DNA of 64,000 nucleotides from Polyangium sp. y55x31 (lineage in GTDB: Bacteria > Myxococcota_A > Polyangia > Polyangiales > Polyangiaceae), in the NCBI RefSeq assembly GCF_029946505.1, contig NZ_JARZHG010000031.1, positions 62,001 through 126,000 on the forward strand, read 5' to 3'. Under the pieces are notes generated by a model. It was not told where the DNA came from. It saw only the letters and a list, made by a program, of their open reading frames with translations, and made no database searches. Both the position numbers and the translations under genes were made by a program. Below are positions 8,502 through 17,051 of the stretch, piece after piece; positions within the stretch are counted from its first letter, which is position 1, and each line of letters begins with the position of its first letter.

Positions 8502-9713
8502 TCAGAACGCGACGGGCAGCGCTTCGAGGCCACGCACGATGTACGTGGGGCGCCAGCGCAGGGTGTTCGGCGCGGCGTCGAGGCGCAGACCGGGCAGCGT
8601 GCGGAGGAGCGTGGCGAGCGCGATCTGGCCTTCGAGCCGCGCGAGCGGGGCGCCGAGGCAATAATGGATGCCCTGGCCGAACGCGACGTGGCGGTTCGGG
8701 TCGCGCGTGATGTCGAGTTTGTCCGGGTCCTCGAACTGCGCCGCGTCGCGGTTCGCGGAGGCGAGGACCACGAGGACGAGCTCGCCGCGGGGGATCGTGA
8801 CGCCTCCGAGCTCGACGTCCTCGCTCGCATATCGCTCGGTCGCCATCTCGACGGGGTTCGTGAAGCGGAGCAGCTCTTCGATGGCCGATTTGAGCAGCGT
8901 GGGATCCTTCTGGAGACGCTCGAGCTCGCGCGGGTGCTGGAGGAGCGCGAGCGTGCCGGAGGCAATGAGGTTCACCGTGGTCTCGTGACCGGCGACGGTC
9001 AGGAGGACGATCATCGCGAGCAGCTCGTTTTCGCTGAGGTGGCTGCCCTCCTGCTCGGCTTGCACGAGCGCGGTGAGCAGATCGTCGCGAGGCCGCGCGC
9101 GTTTCTCCGCGATGAGCGCGCGCAGGTCGCGCACCATGAACCAGAAGAGCGGCAGCGAGAGCATCATCTTCAGGTTCGAGGTGGTCTGCATCAGGGCGCT
9201 CGAAAAACGGTGATACCGGGGGCGCGCCGCCTCGGGGATGCCGAGCAGCTCGGCGATCACGGTGAGCGGCAAGGGGAGCGCGAAATCGCGCACGATATCC
9301 ATCCGGCCGCGTAAAGCGACCTTTGCGAGGAGCTCGTCTGCGATCGCTTGCACGCGCGCGCGCATGTCCTCGACCATGCGCGGGGTGAATACCTGGTGAA
9401 TGAGGTTTCGCAGGCGCCGGTGATCGGGCTCGTCGACGTCGAGCATGTTGCGCTCGAGGGGCTTCAAGAAAGCCGGGACCCAGGGCTGCTTCGCCTCTTG
9501 CTCCGGGGTGAGGACCTTCGTGCGGTCCTTGACGAAGCGCGGATCCTTGAGGACGGAGACGACGTCGTCGTAACGCGTGATGAAGTAGACCGTGCGCCCG
9601 TCTTCGAGCTTCGTGCGAAAGACGGGCGCCTCGGCCCGGAGGCGAGCATAGTATGGAAATGGATCCGCCTTGAATGCGGGGGCGAGGATGTCGACCGGCG
9701 TGATCGGGGGCAT
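8502..9713 (-). CDS. Cytochrome P450
   Basis: A 403-residue soluble bacterial P450 monooxygenase. The I-helix oxygen-binding motif AGHETT is at residues 241-246, the ExxR of the K-helix is E280-R283 (EELLR), and the heme-thiolate loop FGQGIHYCLG puts the axial cysteine at 352. Length and motif order are those of the CYP107-like actinobacterial/myxobacterial group that hydroxylates polyketides, terpenes or fatty acids; the substrate cannot be read from sequence. The ATG at 9713 is chosen because the usual N-terminus (MPPITPVDILAPAF) begins there; a longer frame to 10043 runs antisense into the GH31 gene. No ferredoxin or reductase gene is nearby, so redox partners must be encoded elsewhere. 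Confidence 0.95.
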   Translation of the reverse strand: MPPITPVDILAPAFKADPFPYYARLRAEAPVFRTKLEDGRTVYFITRYDDVVSVLKDPRFVKDRTKVLTPEQEAKQPWVPAFLKPLERNMLDVDEPDHRRLRNLIHQVFTPRMVEDMRARVQAIADELLAKVALRGRMDIVRDFALPLPLTVIAELLGIPEAARPRYHRFSSALMQTTSNLKMMLSLPLFWFMVRDLRALIAEKRARPRDDLLTALVQAEQEGSHLSENELLAMIVLLTVAGHETTVNLIASGTLALLQHPRELERLQKDPTLLKSAIEELLRFTNPVEMATERYASEDVELGGVTIPRGELVLVVLASANRDAAQFEDPDKLDITRDPNRHVAFGQGIHYCLGAPLARLEGQIALATLLRTLPGLRLDAAPNTLRWRPTYIVRGLEALPVAF

Positions 9714-9801
9714 CGCAGTCGAGCATACCACGCGCCTCGAAATGAGGCAGGCGGCGCCGGCGCGGATGACAGGGGCGGACGAGCCGCGATAGGTTCGCGG
9801 A

Positions 9802-11631
9802 ATGAAAATGCTTTCGCTCCCGCTCCGTGCTCTGCCTTTGTCCCTCCTCGCGCTCCTCGGGTGCCCGGAGGATCCGGATACACCGCCCGCGGGCCCGGCC
9901 GACCCCTGCGTCCGGCCCGCCGAGAACCTGCCGGAGCCGACGCGCCACACGCCGCGCTGGGCGTTCGAGCCGTGGATCTCGAAAGACATCTCGGACGGCC
10001 CGGACACGTATGCCTTCGTGTCCGGCTTCCGCGAGCGCGACATCCCGGTCGGCGCCGTGGTCCTCGATAGCCCCTGGGAGACCCATTACAACACGTTCAT
10101 CCCGAACCCCTCGCGGTACCCCGATTTCGGCAAGATGGTGGAGGACATGCACGCGGACGGCGTGCGGGTCGTCCTGTGGATCACGAACCTCGTGAACTCG
10201 GTGTCGTACGACCTCGAAGAGGGCGGCGATGCGTACGAGGGCGCCGCGCCGAACCTCGCGGAGGGCGAGGCGTGTGGGTATTTCGTGGAGGATTCGCTCA
10301 GGTTTTCGTGGTGGAAAGGCTCGGGCGCCGCGGTCGATTTCATGAATCCGTCGGCGCGGGCTTGGTGGCACGAGCAGCAGAACGGCGTGCTCGACATGGG
10401 GATCGACGGCTGGAAGATCGATTTCGGCGACAGCTACGTCCGGCTCGATCCGGTGACGACGGCCGCGGGGCCCGTGCCGCACCAGGAATACTCGGAGGCC
10501 TATTACCAGGATTTTCTTGCGTACGGCGTAGCGCGGCGCGGGCGCGAGTTCGTCACGATGGTCCGCGCGTGGGACGAGTCGTACGATTTCAAGGGCCGGT
10601 TCTTCGCTCGCAAGGAGCACGCGCCCGTCGCGTGGATGGGCGACAACCGCCGCGATTGGGTGGGCCTCGCGGACGCGCTCGATCACACGTTCCGCTCGGC
10701 GGCCGCGGGATACGTGGTGCTCGGATCGGACATCGGCGGATATCTCGATCGGGACGACAAGGACCTGCTCGGCGAGCAGATCCCGCTCGACCCCGTGAAC
10801 TTCGCGCGCTGGACGGCGATCGGCGCGCTGTCGCCTTTCATGCAGCTCCACGGCCGCGCGAACATCACGCCCTGGACCGTGCCGCAGAATGGGACCGAGA
10901 TCGCGGACATCTATCGCTTCTGGTCGAAGCTGCACCACGAGCTCGTTCCCTTCTGGTACAGCCTCTCCGAGGAGGCCTATGCCGGGGCCGCGGTGCCCAT
11001 CCGGCCCGTGGGCGCGGAGGCGAGCTGGGCCGGCGATTATCGTTATGCGATCGGCGACGCGCTCTTCGTGGCACCGCTGCTCGACGGTACGGGAAAGCGG
11101 GACGTCGAGCTTCCGGCGGGAGCGCGTTATTATGATTTCTGGTCACCCGCGGCGGCGCCGCTCGAGGGTGGGACGACGGTGTCCGCCGATTTCTCGACCG
11201 ATCTGCAAAAGGTGCCGCTGTATTTCCGGTCGGGCGCGATCGTGCCGATGCACGTCGCGGACGACGTCACCGGGCTCGGCAATGCTGCCTCGGCCGGCAA
11301 GCTGACGGTGCTCGTGTTCCCGGACGCGGCGCCTTCGAGTTTTTCGCTGCACGATACGGATGACGCGGTCACCAAGGTCGAGGCGAGCGCGACGGCGACC
11401 GGGGCCACCGCGACGATTTCGCGCACGCTCGTCGATACGTTGTTCCGCGTCCGCGTGGAAGAGGAGCCGGCGGGCGTCACGGTCGCCGGCAATGCAGCGA
11501 CCAAACACGCCACCCGGGATGCATTCGATGCGGCGCCCTCGGGCTACTATTACGAAGCGGCGACGCGCGCTCTGTGGGTGAAGGTCCCCAAGGCCGCCGG
11601 CGAGAGCACCATCGAGGTGCAGAACCCCTGA
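9802..11631 (+). CDS. Lipoprotein glycoside hydrolase family 31 (alpha-glycosidase)
   Basis: A 609-residue GH31 enzyme exported as a lipoprotein (lipobox LLGC, Cys about residue 20). It contains the (beta/alpha)8 barrel with the nucleophile in GWKIDFGDSY (D207) and the acid/base in WMGDNRRDW (D281), then the proximal and distal beta-sandwich domains (LPAGARYYDFW, VPLYFRSGAIVP). The substrate-side region VLGSDIGGY is conserved. The N-terminal beta-sandwich typical of GH31 is almost absent: catalytic-barrel sequence (WISKDISDGPD, VGAVVLDSPW) begins at about residue 50. GH31 includes alpha-glucosidases, xylosidases and sulfoquinovosidases; which one cannot be decided. Divergent from the P450 gene. 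Confidence 0.9.
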   Translation: MKMLSLPLRALPLSLLALLGCPEDPDTPPAGPADPCVRPAENLPEPTRHTPRWAFEPWISKDISDGPDTYAFVSGFRERDIPVGAVVLDSPWETHYNTFIPNPSRYPDFGKMVEDMHADGVRVVLWITNLVNSVSYDLEEGGDAYEGAAPNLAEGEACGYFVEDSLRFSWWKGSGAAVDFMNPSARAWWHEQQNGVLDMGIDGWKIDFGDSYVRLDPVTTAAGPVPHQEYSEAYYQDFLAYGVARRGREFVTMVRAWDESYDFKGRFFARKEHAPVAWMGDNRRDWVGLADALDHTFRSAAAGYVVLGSDIGGYLDRDDKDLLGEQIPLDPVNFARWTAIGALSPFMQLHGRANITPWTVPQNGTEIADIYRFWSKLHHELVPFWYSLSEEAYAGAAVPIRPVGAEASWAGDYRYAIGDALFVAPLLDGTGKRDVELPAGARYYDFWSPAAAPLEGGTTVSADFSTDLQKVPLYFRSGAIVPMHVADDVTGLGNAASAGKLTVLVFPDAAPSSFSLHDTDDAVTKVEASATATGATATISRTLVDTLFRVRVEEEPAGVTVAGNAATKHATRDAFDAAPSGYYYEAATRALWVKVPKAAGESTIEVQNP

Positions 11632-11634
11632 CGT

Positions 11635-12093
11635 TCAGGTCTTCGGATTGCGGAGCCGCTGGTAAAACCACCAGTGGTGACCACCGATGTCCACACACTC
11701 GTATCCGCGCTCCGACCAGTATTCCTCGCCGTGGTCGACCGTCTCCGGCTCCCGGACGATCCTCGCGCCCGCGGCCCGGGCCCGCGCGCAGTGCGCCTCC
11801 ACGTCGTCGACGTACACCATCATGTTCTGCGTGTTCGCGCCGCCGATTTGGCTCGGGGCCCGCGTCTGCGGGAATCTCTCCGGTTTGGGATGACTCACCA
11901 TGATGAGCCCTTCGCCGTAGACGAGCTCCGAGTGCCTGACAGAGCCGTCCTCCCCCTCGACGAGCAGCCGCACCTGGAAGCCGAAGGCGCGGCAGAGCCA
12001 GTCGATCGCGGCCCTCGAATCCTCGTAGTAGATCGCGGACGAAATGCGGGGCCAGTTGGGCGGTGCCGGCTTCGACGGTTCTTGCGTGGTCAT
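11635..12093 (-). CDS. VOC-superfamily (glyoxalase/bleomycin-resistance-like) protein
   Basis: A 152-residue cytosolic vicinal-oxygen-chelate protein with paired beta-alpha-beta-beta-beta modules: ISSAIYYEDSRAAIDWLCRAFGF opens the first and MMVYVDDVEAHCARARAAGA the second, ending in the strand GYECVDIGGHHWWF. This is the PhnB/YerA-like subset with unknown substrates. A candidate metal ligand is His in RHSELVYGEG. It lies downstream of the collagen-like lipoprotein gene on the same strand but is separated by a hairpin. Convergent with the GH31 gene (stops 3 bp apart). Confidence 0.87.
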   Translation of the reverse strand: MTTQEPSKPAPPNWPRISSAIYYEDSRAAIDWLCRAFGFQVRLLVEGEDGSVRHSELVYGEGLIMVSHPKPERFPQTRAPSQIGGANTQNMMVYVDDVEAHCARARAAGARIVREPETVDHGEEYWSERGYECVDIGGHHWWFYQRLRNPKT

Positions 12094-12194
12094 GACGTTC
12101 CCTCCTCTTGGCGAGCGGGCAGAGCTTTCCCAAGGCCCGCGCGAGCGTCAAGGCATTCGGGTCACAGAGGAGGTTTTTCTGGGAAATGGGCGGG

Positions 12195-12232
12195 GCGAGG
12201 GGGAGCGCAGGAAAACCGCGCTCCCCCCTCGC
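12195..12232 (-). terminator. Hairpin between lipoprotein and VOC genes
   Basis: Arms 12195-12208 and 12218-12232 pair along 14 bases with one bulge (GCGAGGGGGAGCGC against its complement) around a nine-base loop. It sits 9 bp beyond the stop of the lipoprotein gene on the minus strand; there is no strong T-run, so termination efficiency is uncertain. Confidence 0.55.
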
Positions 12233-12240
12233 GCGCGGGA

Positions 12241-13629
12241 TCACTCGAGCGTGATCGAGAGGTTGTACAGGGCGCCGGAGTAGCCGTACGTCGAGTTCGA
12301 GACCTTGATGTAGTACTTGCCGGGCGTCGGGATCGGCTCGCTCGTGAAGTCCTCGTGGTAGTTCGAGTCCTCGCTCACGCCGAGCGACGTCGTGCAGTCC
12401 GAGCCCACGACCTCGACGACCGTGTCCGTCTGCGCCTCGCCGGGCGACGTCACGACGTGGATGACCTTGCCCACGTCCGCCTCCGCGATGTCGACGACGA
12501 GCCAGTCCTGGTCGTCCTTGTCCGCCATCTTGAACGCGTCGAGCGTCGCCGGCAGCGACGCGACCGCTTGCGCCTCGCCGCAGGCGTTGTTCGGCTCGAC
12601 CTCCGCCGGGACGATCTCCTTGACCGTCACGTCGATGTTGTAGCCGGACACGCCCGAGTTGTCCCAGTACACGAAGTAGACCGGCTCGGCGCCGACCTCG
12701 ATCGTGGGCGCCGCCTCGAACGCGATGATCTCGGAGAACTTGCCGCTCGACGGCAGCACCGCGAAGCCCGTCGTCGCGTCGGCCGAGTCGGCCAGCGCCT
12801 CGACGGAGATGATCTTGCCCGGGCCCGAGGGCGTGTACGAGTAGAGCAGCGTGGCGAACGGCTGATCGACCGTGCCGCTGACGCTCATGCCCGCCGTGAG
12901 CGCGGTCGGCTGCCGCGCCGCGATCTGCAAGCCGCCCGGCGCGGGCGAGAGGATCTCCTCGCCTTGCGGGCCGCTCGCGACCGCGATGTCCGCGGCGCCC
13001 GCGGGCGTGTTCACGTCCGTGAAGACGAGCATGCTGACGCCGTAGAGCTGCGCGTCCTCCACGCTGCCGAAGATGCCGGACGAGCCGGAGACGGCGAGGT
13101 TCGTGTAGACGATCGGCTCGAAGAACCCGTCGCCGGTGTACGTCAGGTCGAACGGCGTCGAGAGGTCCTTCTGCTTGGCGCTCGCGATGAGGATCGAGCC
13201 CTGCGCCTGCGTGCCTTCGACCGACACCTCGAGCGGTGCGTCGAGGGAGAACGCGCCCTTGTAGGTGACCGTCGAACCGCCCTCGGTGACGTTCACGTCG
13301 CGCGCGCCGACCGCGGCCTTGTCGGAGATCTCGATCTCCGCGACGATCGCCGTCGGGCTCGCGATCTTCTTCTCGATGACCGTGATTTCCGGCCCGAAGT
13401 CGAGCGTCACTGCGTCGGTCCAGGTCGTGTTGAAGCCGCTGATCGTGACCTCGGCGCGGCGCGAGACGAACGCCTTGCTCGGCGTGATGGCGCTGATGCT
13501 CGGGTCCGCGCTCGGCCCCTCCGTGCCCGGCTGTCCTGCGGGCCCCTGCGGACCGGTCTCCCCGGTGCAACCGAGCGCAAACAGCGTGACGAGAGACAAA
13601 GACAGTAGACCCACTCGGCTCATTCGCAT
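12241..13629 (-). CDS. Lipoprotein with collagen-like stub, IPT/TIG-like and PPC-like domains
   Basis: A 462-residue lipoprotein (lipobox FALGC, Cys about residue 20 from MRMSRVGLL). Immediately after the acylated cysteine comes a short collagen-like stretch, GPQGPAGQPGTEGP, then an IPT/TIG-like Ig domain (SISAITPSKAFVSRR to about residue 130). A C-terminal bacterial pre-peptidase (PPC) domain carries the typical VEPNNACGEAQAV opening and the ending PGKYYIKVSN. The ATG at 13629 is chosen over the upstream in-frame codon because GAGGAG lies 9 bp before it and the signal peptide then starts cleanly. It has no catalytic domain, so it is probably an adhesin or matrix-type surface protein. Role inferred only from architecture. 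Confidence 0.82.
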   Translation of the reverse strand: MRMSRVGLLSLSLVTLFALGCTGETGPQGPAGQPGTEGPSADPSISAITPSKAFVSRRAEVTISGFNTTWTDAVTLDFGPEITVIEKKIASPTAIVAEIEISDKAAVGARDVNVTEGGSTVTYKGAFSLDAPLEVSVEGTQAQGSILIASAKQKDLSTPFDLTYTGDGFFEPIVYTNLAVSGSSGIFGSVEDAQLYGVSMLVFTDVNTPAGAADIAVASGPQGEEILSPAPGGLQIAARQPTALTAGMSVSGTVDQPFATLLYSYTPSGPGKIISVEALADSADATTGFAVLPSSGKFSEIIAFEAAPTIEVGAEPVYFVYWDNSGVSGYNIDVTVKEIVPAEVEPNNACGEAQAVASLPATLDAFKMADKDDQDWLVVDIAEADVGKVIHVVTSPGEAQTDTVVEVVGSDCTTSLGVSEDSNYHEDFTSEPIPTPGKYYIKVSNSTYGYSGALYNLSITLE

Positions 13630-13847
13630 GGGAAGAAGCTCCTCGTAAGGGGGATTGGAGGCCTCCCTCGGCACGTCCGAGCGAGAGCCACCAACCGTTG
13701 AGAGTAGTCAGTGTAACGAAGTCACGGCGACGGGGGGCCGACGCCGAGGGGCCATGTTCAGCGCAAAGGCGGGGCGCTTTCAACGGCCTTGCAAGATTTC
13801 TCCGATGTGAGGCGCCCGCGCGAGACGGAAATACGTCACGCGCAGGA

Positions 13848-14510
13848 CTACGCGGTCGCGGCGTATCCGCGCCGACGCACGACGCCGAGCAGGATACGGC
13901 CGATCTCGACGATCTGATCGAAGCGGCGGGGCGGCCATTCCACCTGCGGGAAGGGCGCCTTGCCCCAGAAGGCCGAGGGGCGCGGGGGCGGGGCGTCGCC
14001 GGGCGCGGGGGCGGCTTCGGTCGTGCCGGCGCCGAGGCGCGGCGCGAGGTGATTCGTGAGGGCCTCGCCGATGACGTTGCTCACGTCGCGATCGTGCTGA
14101 ATGCAATGGATCGTGAGGCGATCGGCAAGCTCGGGCGCGAGGTAAATGGTAACGGCGCGGAGCGGCACGCCTCCCACGATCGTCGGCTCGGGCAGCGGCG
14201 CAGGCGCCGGAGCGGCGGGCGCGGCCGCGGGCTCCGCAGGCGCAGGCTCGGCCGGCGCGGTGGCGCGTGCTTCGACGGCGACGACGGCGCTCTCGGGGAC
14301 GGGCGTGACGCTCGGCGGGACGGGCGAGGTCTCGGTCCACGCTTGGGTGCTCCGCTCGGACGCCCCCGCGCGCTCCGATTTCGCCGGGGCGCGACGGGCG
14401 CGCTTCGGCGCGGCCGCGACCGCGGGCGGCTCGTCTCCGCTGACGAATGCGTCGATCGATTCAGGCGACGGCGGCTTGCGGAGCGAAACCGCGACTTGCT
14501 TCTTGGCCAT
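13848..14510 (-). CDS. ParA partner protein with ribbon-helix-helix-like C-terminal region
   Basis: A 220-residue protein whose start overlaps the end of the upstream parA-like gene by 50 nt in another frame, so the two are almost certainly translated together. The N-terminus (MAKKQVAVSL, then PSPESIDAFVSG) is short and basic, as in proteins that stimulate ParA ATPase. A disordered Ala/Pro-rich linker spans about residues 25-112. At about 118-155 comes a strand-helix-helix pattern (LRAVTIYLAPELADRL ... DVSNVIGEALTNHL) matching CopG/Arc-type DNA-binding folds. The C-terminus is rich in Trp/Phe/Arg and unassigned. I infer a centromere-binding or cargo-adaptor protein for the ParA; it is not a canonical ParB (no ParB/Srx nuclease-like domain or CTPase motif). 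Confidence 0.75.
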   Translation of the reverse strand: MAKKQVAVSLRKPPSPESIDAFVSGDEPPAVAAAPKRARRAPAKSERAGASERSTQAWTETSPVPPSVTPVPESAVVAVEARATAPAEPAPAEPAAAPAAPAPAPLPEPTIVGGVPLRAVTIYLAPELADRLTIHCIQHDRDVSNVIGEALTNHLAPRLGAGTTEAAPAPGDAPPPRPSAFWGKAPFPQVEWPPRRFDQIVEIGRILLGVVRRRGYAATA

Positions 14511-15144
14511 GGTGGAACCTCGTGAGCTCGTCGAGCAATTGGTGAATCTCTTTTGCGGAGGCGTCGCGCGGGGCGTACGTGGTGACGCCCTTCCCCACGG
14601 CGATCGCCTCCTGGTAGGCCACGCGAAACCCGAGCTCGGTGTCGAGCACCGGCAGGCCCGAGGTCTCGAGTGCCGTGCGCGCGCTCTTGGCGAGCGCGGT
14701 GCGGCCTTGCTTGCGCGTGATGAGGACGCAGCCGGCGAGTTTGTCCCGGAGCGCGCGCGCCTCCTGGAACACCTCGATCGCGGCGGTGAGCGCCCAGGCG
14801 TCGGCGGCCGTCGGCCCGCAGGGGAAGACGGCGACGTCCGCGACCATGAGCGCCGAGCGGGAGATCTCTCCGTGCCGCGGCGGGCAATCGATGATCGTGA
14901 GGTCGTACGCGGGAGAGACCGCATCGAGCTGCCCGGGTCGGTGCATCTGCGCGCCCATGGCGACGATGGTCGGCGTCTTGTGCCCCGCCTCGCTCGCGAC
15001 CTCGCCCCACGTGCGCACCGTGCCCTGCGGATCGGCGTCCACGAGGAGCACGCGCTGTCCTCGCGAGAGCGCCGCCACGGCGAGGCTCACCGCCGTGGTG
15101 CTCTTGCCGATCCCACCCTTCTGTCCGGTGAGCGCGATGATCAT
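14461..15144 (-). CDS. ParA/MinD-family partition ATPase (orphan)
   Basis: A 227-residue Walker-type ATPase. The deviant Walker A is QKGGIGKST (residues 8-16, signature lysine K9 and catalytic K14), the A' region is VLLVDADPQGTVRTW, and Walker B is LTIIDCPPRHGE. It lacks an N-terminal HTH, so it is a small (type Ib/MipZ-sized) ParA that would bind DNA non-specifically as an ATP dimer and position plasmid, chromosome or protein cargo. The ATG at 15144 starts directly with the first strand. It forms a two-gene unit with the overlapping partner and is divergent from the PAS-STAS gene. No replication gene is nearby, so this is a chromosomal orphan or plasmid remnant. Confidence 0.9.
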   Translation of the reverse strand: MIIALTGQKGGIGKSTTAVSLAVAALSRGQRVLLVDADPQGTVRTWGEVASEAGHKTPTIVAMGAQMHRPGQLDAVSPAYDLTIIDCPPRHGEISRSALMVADVAVFPCGPTAADAWALTAAIEVFQEARALRDKLAGCVLITRKQGRTALAKSARTALETSGLPVLDTELGFRVAYQEAIAVGKGVTTYAPRDASAKEIHQLLDELTRFHHGQEASRGFAPQAAVA

Positions 15145-15282
15145 GAAGCCCCCCTACCGGAAGCGACGCCCGAGGGCCCAATTTTTGGTGACGCACCTCG
15201 GACGCGCTGCGCCATGAGTGAGCCGATGGCGGATCCGGAAGCACTGGAAACGCCGGGCGAAGAGGACCTAGGATGACGCCTC
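15145..15282. promoter_or_regulatory. Shared divergent control region of parA-like and PAS-STAS genes
   Basis: A 138-bp region separates the two divergent starts. It should hold both promoters, but I see no convincing -35/-10 pair. A Shine-Dalgarno-like AGAGGACCTAGGA precedes the GTG of the PAS-STAS gene. Confidence 0.4.
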
Positions 15283-16209
15283 GTGGCGACCGAGGCCGAG
15301 GGCAGCATCGAGGATCGCGTCGCGGCGCTCGAACGAGCCCTCGCCGAGAAGGAGCGCGAGGCCGAGGCGCTTCGCTTGGAGCTCACACGACTGCACGTGG
15401 TGGAGCTGCGCAAGGCAAACGACGCGGCGCGCATCTTCGCGGCGCTGGCGGAGCACACGCCGGACGCGGTGGTGCTCGCGAGCCCCGAGGGCGACGTGAC
15501 GCACGTGAACGGCGCGTACCACCGGCTGTTCGGCAGTGACGAATCGGTGATCGGCACGCCGCTCGTCGACGCGCTCCGGCCGGGCGACGCGTCGGCGCGC
15601 GAGGCGCTCTACGCGGCGCTCGTGGACGGCAGCTCGTATCGCGGGACGCTCACGCTGCGCGACGGAAGCGGCGCGCCGTTGCCGGCACAGGTGGACTGCT
15701 ACGTGGTGCGCGCGGGCCCCGAGGAGGTGCTCGGCCTCGCGGCGATCGTGCGTGACCTCTCGGAGGAGCAGCGGGCGGAGGTGGAGCGAGCGGATCTCGA
15801 AGCGAAGGTGATCACCTCGCAAGAGGCGCTGATCCGCGAGCTCTCGACGCCGCTCATGCCGATCGCGGAGAGCGTCATCGCGATGCCGCTCGTCGGCTCG
15901 ATCGGCGACACGCGCGCGCAGCAGATCCTCGAAGCGCTCCTGGCCGGGATCCAGGAGCACCAGGCGGAGACGGCGATCCTCGACATCACGGGCGTGTCGA
16001 CGATGGACACGTCGGCGGCGAACGCGCTGATCGCGGCGGCGCAGGCGGCGCGGCTGCTCGGGACGAAGGTGATCCTGTCGGGGATCGGGCCGGCCGTGGC
16101 GCGGACGCTGGTGGAGCTCGGCGTGGAGATGCGAGGGATGACCACGAAGAGCACGCTGGCGGCGGCGATTGCGGAGGCGATCGGGCGGAAGGGCGTGGCT
16201 CGGCGGTAG
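15283..16209 (+). CDS. PAS-STAS regulator of RsbR type
   Basis: A 308-residue cytosolic signalling protein. A short coiled coil (about residues 5-35) leads to a PAS domain (about 45-160; FAALAEHTPDAVVLAS, VTHVNGAYHRLFG) and a C-terminal STAS domain (about 190-305) that opens with ELSTPLMPIAESVIAMPLVG, the usual RsbR-like sequence. The phosphoacceptor motif GVSTMDTSAAN is intact (T243), so it could be phosphorylated by an RsbT-like kinase, though none is present here. It starts at GTG 15283. The STAS domain is a close relative of that ending the giant protein at 19564-24567. It may join a stressosome-like complex; that is inferred. Confidence 0.9.
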   Translation: MATEAEGSIEDRVAALERALAEKEREAEALRLELTRLHVVELRKANDAARIFAALAEHTPDAVVLASPEGDVTHVNGAYHRLFGSDESVIGTPLVDALRPGDASAREALYAALVDGSSYRGTLTLRDGSGAPLPAQVDCYVVRAGPEEVLGLAAIVRDLSEEQRAEVERADLEAKVITSQEALIRELSTPLMPIAESVIAMPLVGSIGDTRAQQILEALLAGIQEHQAETAILDITGVSTMDTSAANALIAAAQAARLLGTKVILSGIGPAVARTLVELGVEMRGMTTKSTLAAAIAEAIGRKGVARR

Positions 16210-16237
16210 GGTCGCCCGGGAAGGGTCCTCGGACGAG

Positions 16238-17041
16238 CTACTTGGTCCGGCGGCGCATGGCCGGTCGATATGCGCCCCCTTTGGGGCCTTCCACGTACTC
16301 CATGTAGAATTCGTAATCGTCGTTGGGCTCCTCGTTCTCGGCGATCACCCGGGGCTTCAGGTCGTCCGGGTGCGGGAGTTCGGCAGAGACGATGACGTGG
16401 AGAGAGATGCCTCCCGGCTCGGTGATCGACTTGTAGAGCTCCAGCCACGGATTCATGTACCGGCCGCCTGGACCATGGCGGATGTACGGCTCGTAAATCG
16501 AACCACCCACCTCCGTGAGGAACCATTCGCCTCCGGTCGCCTTGCGCAGGACTTCCCCGGCGTATGCGATGAGCCCCGGGAAGAGGTTGGGGATTTCGAG
16601 GATGCGCCTCTTGGGACGGATCTTCTTCAGGGCTTTTTCCACGAGGTAGAGGCTATCGAAGGAGCAGTCGAGGGACTCGCGGGGGACTTTGAGGATGCGC
16701 GCGAGCTCGTCGATGAGCGAGGGCACCGCCTCGATGAAATGGGGGCCCTGGGGGAGGTTGCCTTCGAGGACGTGCTGTGGCTGGGGCTCGCTGGCCCTCG
16801 CGGCGCTCTTCTCCATCAGCTCCTGTCGCGACGCATAGAGGAGGCCCTTCCCGCTCGCAGAGACGAAGAGGAGCTCACCACGATCGGAGACATAAGCAGG
16901 ATGATGGGGAATGCTGTGCTCGGGATCCAGCGTCCACTTCTCCTCGGCCAGGAGCGCCTCGACCTCGGATTTTTTGACAGACCAGCACACAGCCCAACCT
17001 TTTGTATTGGTGGGACGACGACTACGCGGGTCGCTCTTCAT
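16238..17041 (-). CDS. Unknown protein, candidate immunity/partner of the nuclease-like lipoprotein
   Basis: A 267-residue protein without signal peptide or membrane segment. I do not recognise the family with certainty. The C-terminal half contains a patch (LIAYAGEVLRKATGGEW ... YEPYIRHGPGGRYMNPWLELYKSI) in the style of bacterial immunity-type proteins whose 'GEV/GG.W/NP' spacing recurs in toxin loci. It is acidic towards the C-terminus (ENEEPNDDYEFYMEY). The ATG at 17041 is chosen because the upstream frame overlaps the preceding gene. It begins 10 bp after the stop of the lipoprotein gene, so the two form an operon. Its cytosolic location and pairing suggest that it neutralises or regulates the exported partner; this is inference. 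Confidence 0.7.
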   Translation of the reverse strand: MKSDPRSRRPTNTKGWAVCWSVKKSEVEALLAEEKWTLDPEHSIPHHPAYVSDRGELLFVSASGKGLLYASRQELMEKSAARASEPQPQHVLEGNLPQGPHFIEAVPSLIDELARILKVPRESLDCSFDSLYLVEKALKKIRPKRRILEIPNLFPGLIAYAGEVLRKATGGEWFLTEVGGSIYEPYIRHGPGGRYMNPWLELYKSITEPGGISLHVIVSAELPHPDDLKPRVIAENEEPNDDYEFYMEYVEGPKGGAYRPAMRRRTK

Positions 17042-17051
17042 GGGATTTCTC

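Noticed and set aside
14461-15144. ParA as part of the main chromosomal parABS locus
   Set aside because: No true parB, parS sites or gidA/gidB neighbours; the partner is RHH-like.
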